This document shows, piece by piece, positions 17,501-17,796 of a stretch of DNA of 17,796 bases. Numbering within the stretch: the first letter of the stretch is position 1; each line of letters begins with the position of its first letter. The notes beneath the pieces are model-generated. The model was not told the origin of the DNA and searched no databases. It saw only the letters and a list, made by a program, of their open reading frames with translations. Location: assembly GCF_000611645.1 (NCBI RefSeq), contig NW_014012631.1, forward strand, positions 1-17,796. The letters are read 5' to 3'. The stretch comes from Monoraphidium neglectum. Lineage: Eukaryota; Chlorophyta; Chlorophyceae; Sphaeropleales; Selenastraceae. The position numbers and the translations under genes were made by a program.

Positions 17501-17796
17501 GCGACGGGCCCCGGCTCAAGGGGGAGCGCCGTAGCGGCGCCGGCCGCCCGGCCGGTGCGGTGCCTCGGCTTGTTTGATGGGGGGTCAGAGCTTGGGGACC
17601 AGGCCTGATTGCAGCTCATGCTGTTGACCCCTGTGCCATCCAACTGTGCCACCTGGCTGGTGAGGACCCGCTGCGAGCAGGCAGGGCCGGCGCCGGGGCC
17701 GCTCGAGTTTGCGTAGCTTGGAGCGGCAGAGCTTGACTTGCTCTCGAGGGGTCGCAGCTCGTTATGGATAGTCGAGGCGTTCACATCAAGCTGCTG
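14529..17796 (-). CDS. Double AP2-domain transcription factor (AP2/AINTEGUMENTA type), 5' end missing
   Basis: This is a nuclear DNA-binding protein with two AP2 domains. Exons in transcript order are 17796-16985, 16678-16631, 16494-16446, 16221-16132, 15882-15810, 15543-15464, 15106-15020 and 14801-14529. The phases agree throughout and give 503 residues in the window. The reading frame is still open at the right edge, so the N-terminus is probably outside. The first part holds a Ser/Asp/Glu-rich acidic stretch and an AAKRRRRAA basic run, a likely nuclear signal. AP2-R1 starts SSSFRGVTRHRRSGRWESHI (245-264) and continues GKQVYLGGFEVEESAAEAYD. The R1-R2 linker ends in AVRRQSQGFSRGSS, as in plant AP2/ANT proteins. 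AP2-R2 is TYRGVTAHPSGRWEARIG, then HIYLGLYSEERDAARAYD (364-381) and VRLKGMSAATNY. The YRG and WEARI/WESHI elements that contact DNA are intact in both repeats. The C-terminal 90 residues are Ala/Gly-rich without a known domain. Confidence 0.93.

Overview
The window is nuclear DNA of a photosynthetic eukaryote, most likely a chlorophyte green alga. All six genes are split by spliceosomal introns with GT...AG ends, and many donors read GTGAGC, GTGCGC or GTGGGT. Coding exons are GC-rich with GC-rich third positions. A typical plant-type [2Fe-2S] ferredoxin with an algal-style transit peptide is present, and introns carry CA/TG and GCN/CAG microsatellites. I cannot name the genus. There is no prokaryotic operon, phage, CRISPR or transposon.

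Layout from left to right. (1) Minus strand, 14-2072: 5' two thirds of PRP19 (U-box/WD40 splicing factor and ubiquitin ligase); its 3' end lies beyond the left edge. (2) Plus strand, 3660-5371: three-exon RluA-family RNA pseudouridine synthase. (3) Plus strand, 5943-7373: five-exon chloroplast ferredoxin (PETF type), whose last coding exon holds only five codons and the stop. (4) Minus strand, 7804-10416: five-exon, 577-residue aspartyl-protease-like protein with degenerate catalytic motifs and two polyglutamine tracts. (5) Plus strand, 10779-12888: five-exon 2OG-Fe(II) oxygenase with a low-complexity, polyglutamine-bearing C-terminus. (6) Minus strand, 14529-17796: eight-exon double-AP2-domain transcription factor (AINTEGUMENTA/AP2 type); its N-terminus lies beyond the right edge.

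Orientation: PRP19 and the pseudouridine synthase diverge over 1.6 kb. Ferredoxin follows the synthase in the same direction and converges on the protease-like gene. That gene diverges from the oxygenase across only 362 bp, a candidate shared promoter. The oxygenase converges on the AP2 gene across 1.6 kb of apparently non-coding DNA, which holds a perfect 24-bp palindrome. The genes do not form an obvious pathway; this is ordinary eukaryotic gene order.

Exon models were derived by hand from protein-family continuity, GT/AG sites and codon phase. In every model the exon phases add up to one open frame. Functions of genes 1, 2, 3 and 6 are well supported. The oxygenase is clear at fold level, but its substrate is unknown. 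The protease-like call is moderately supported.
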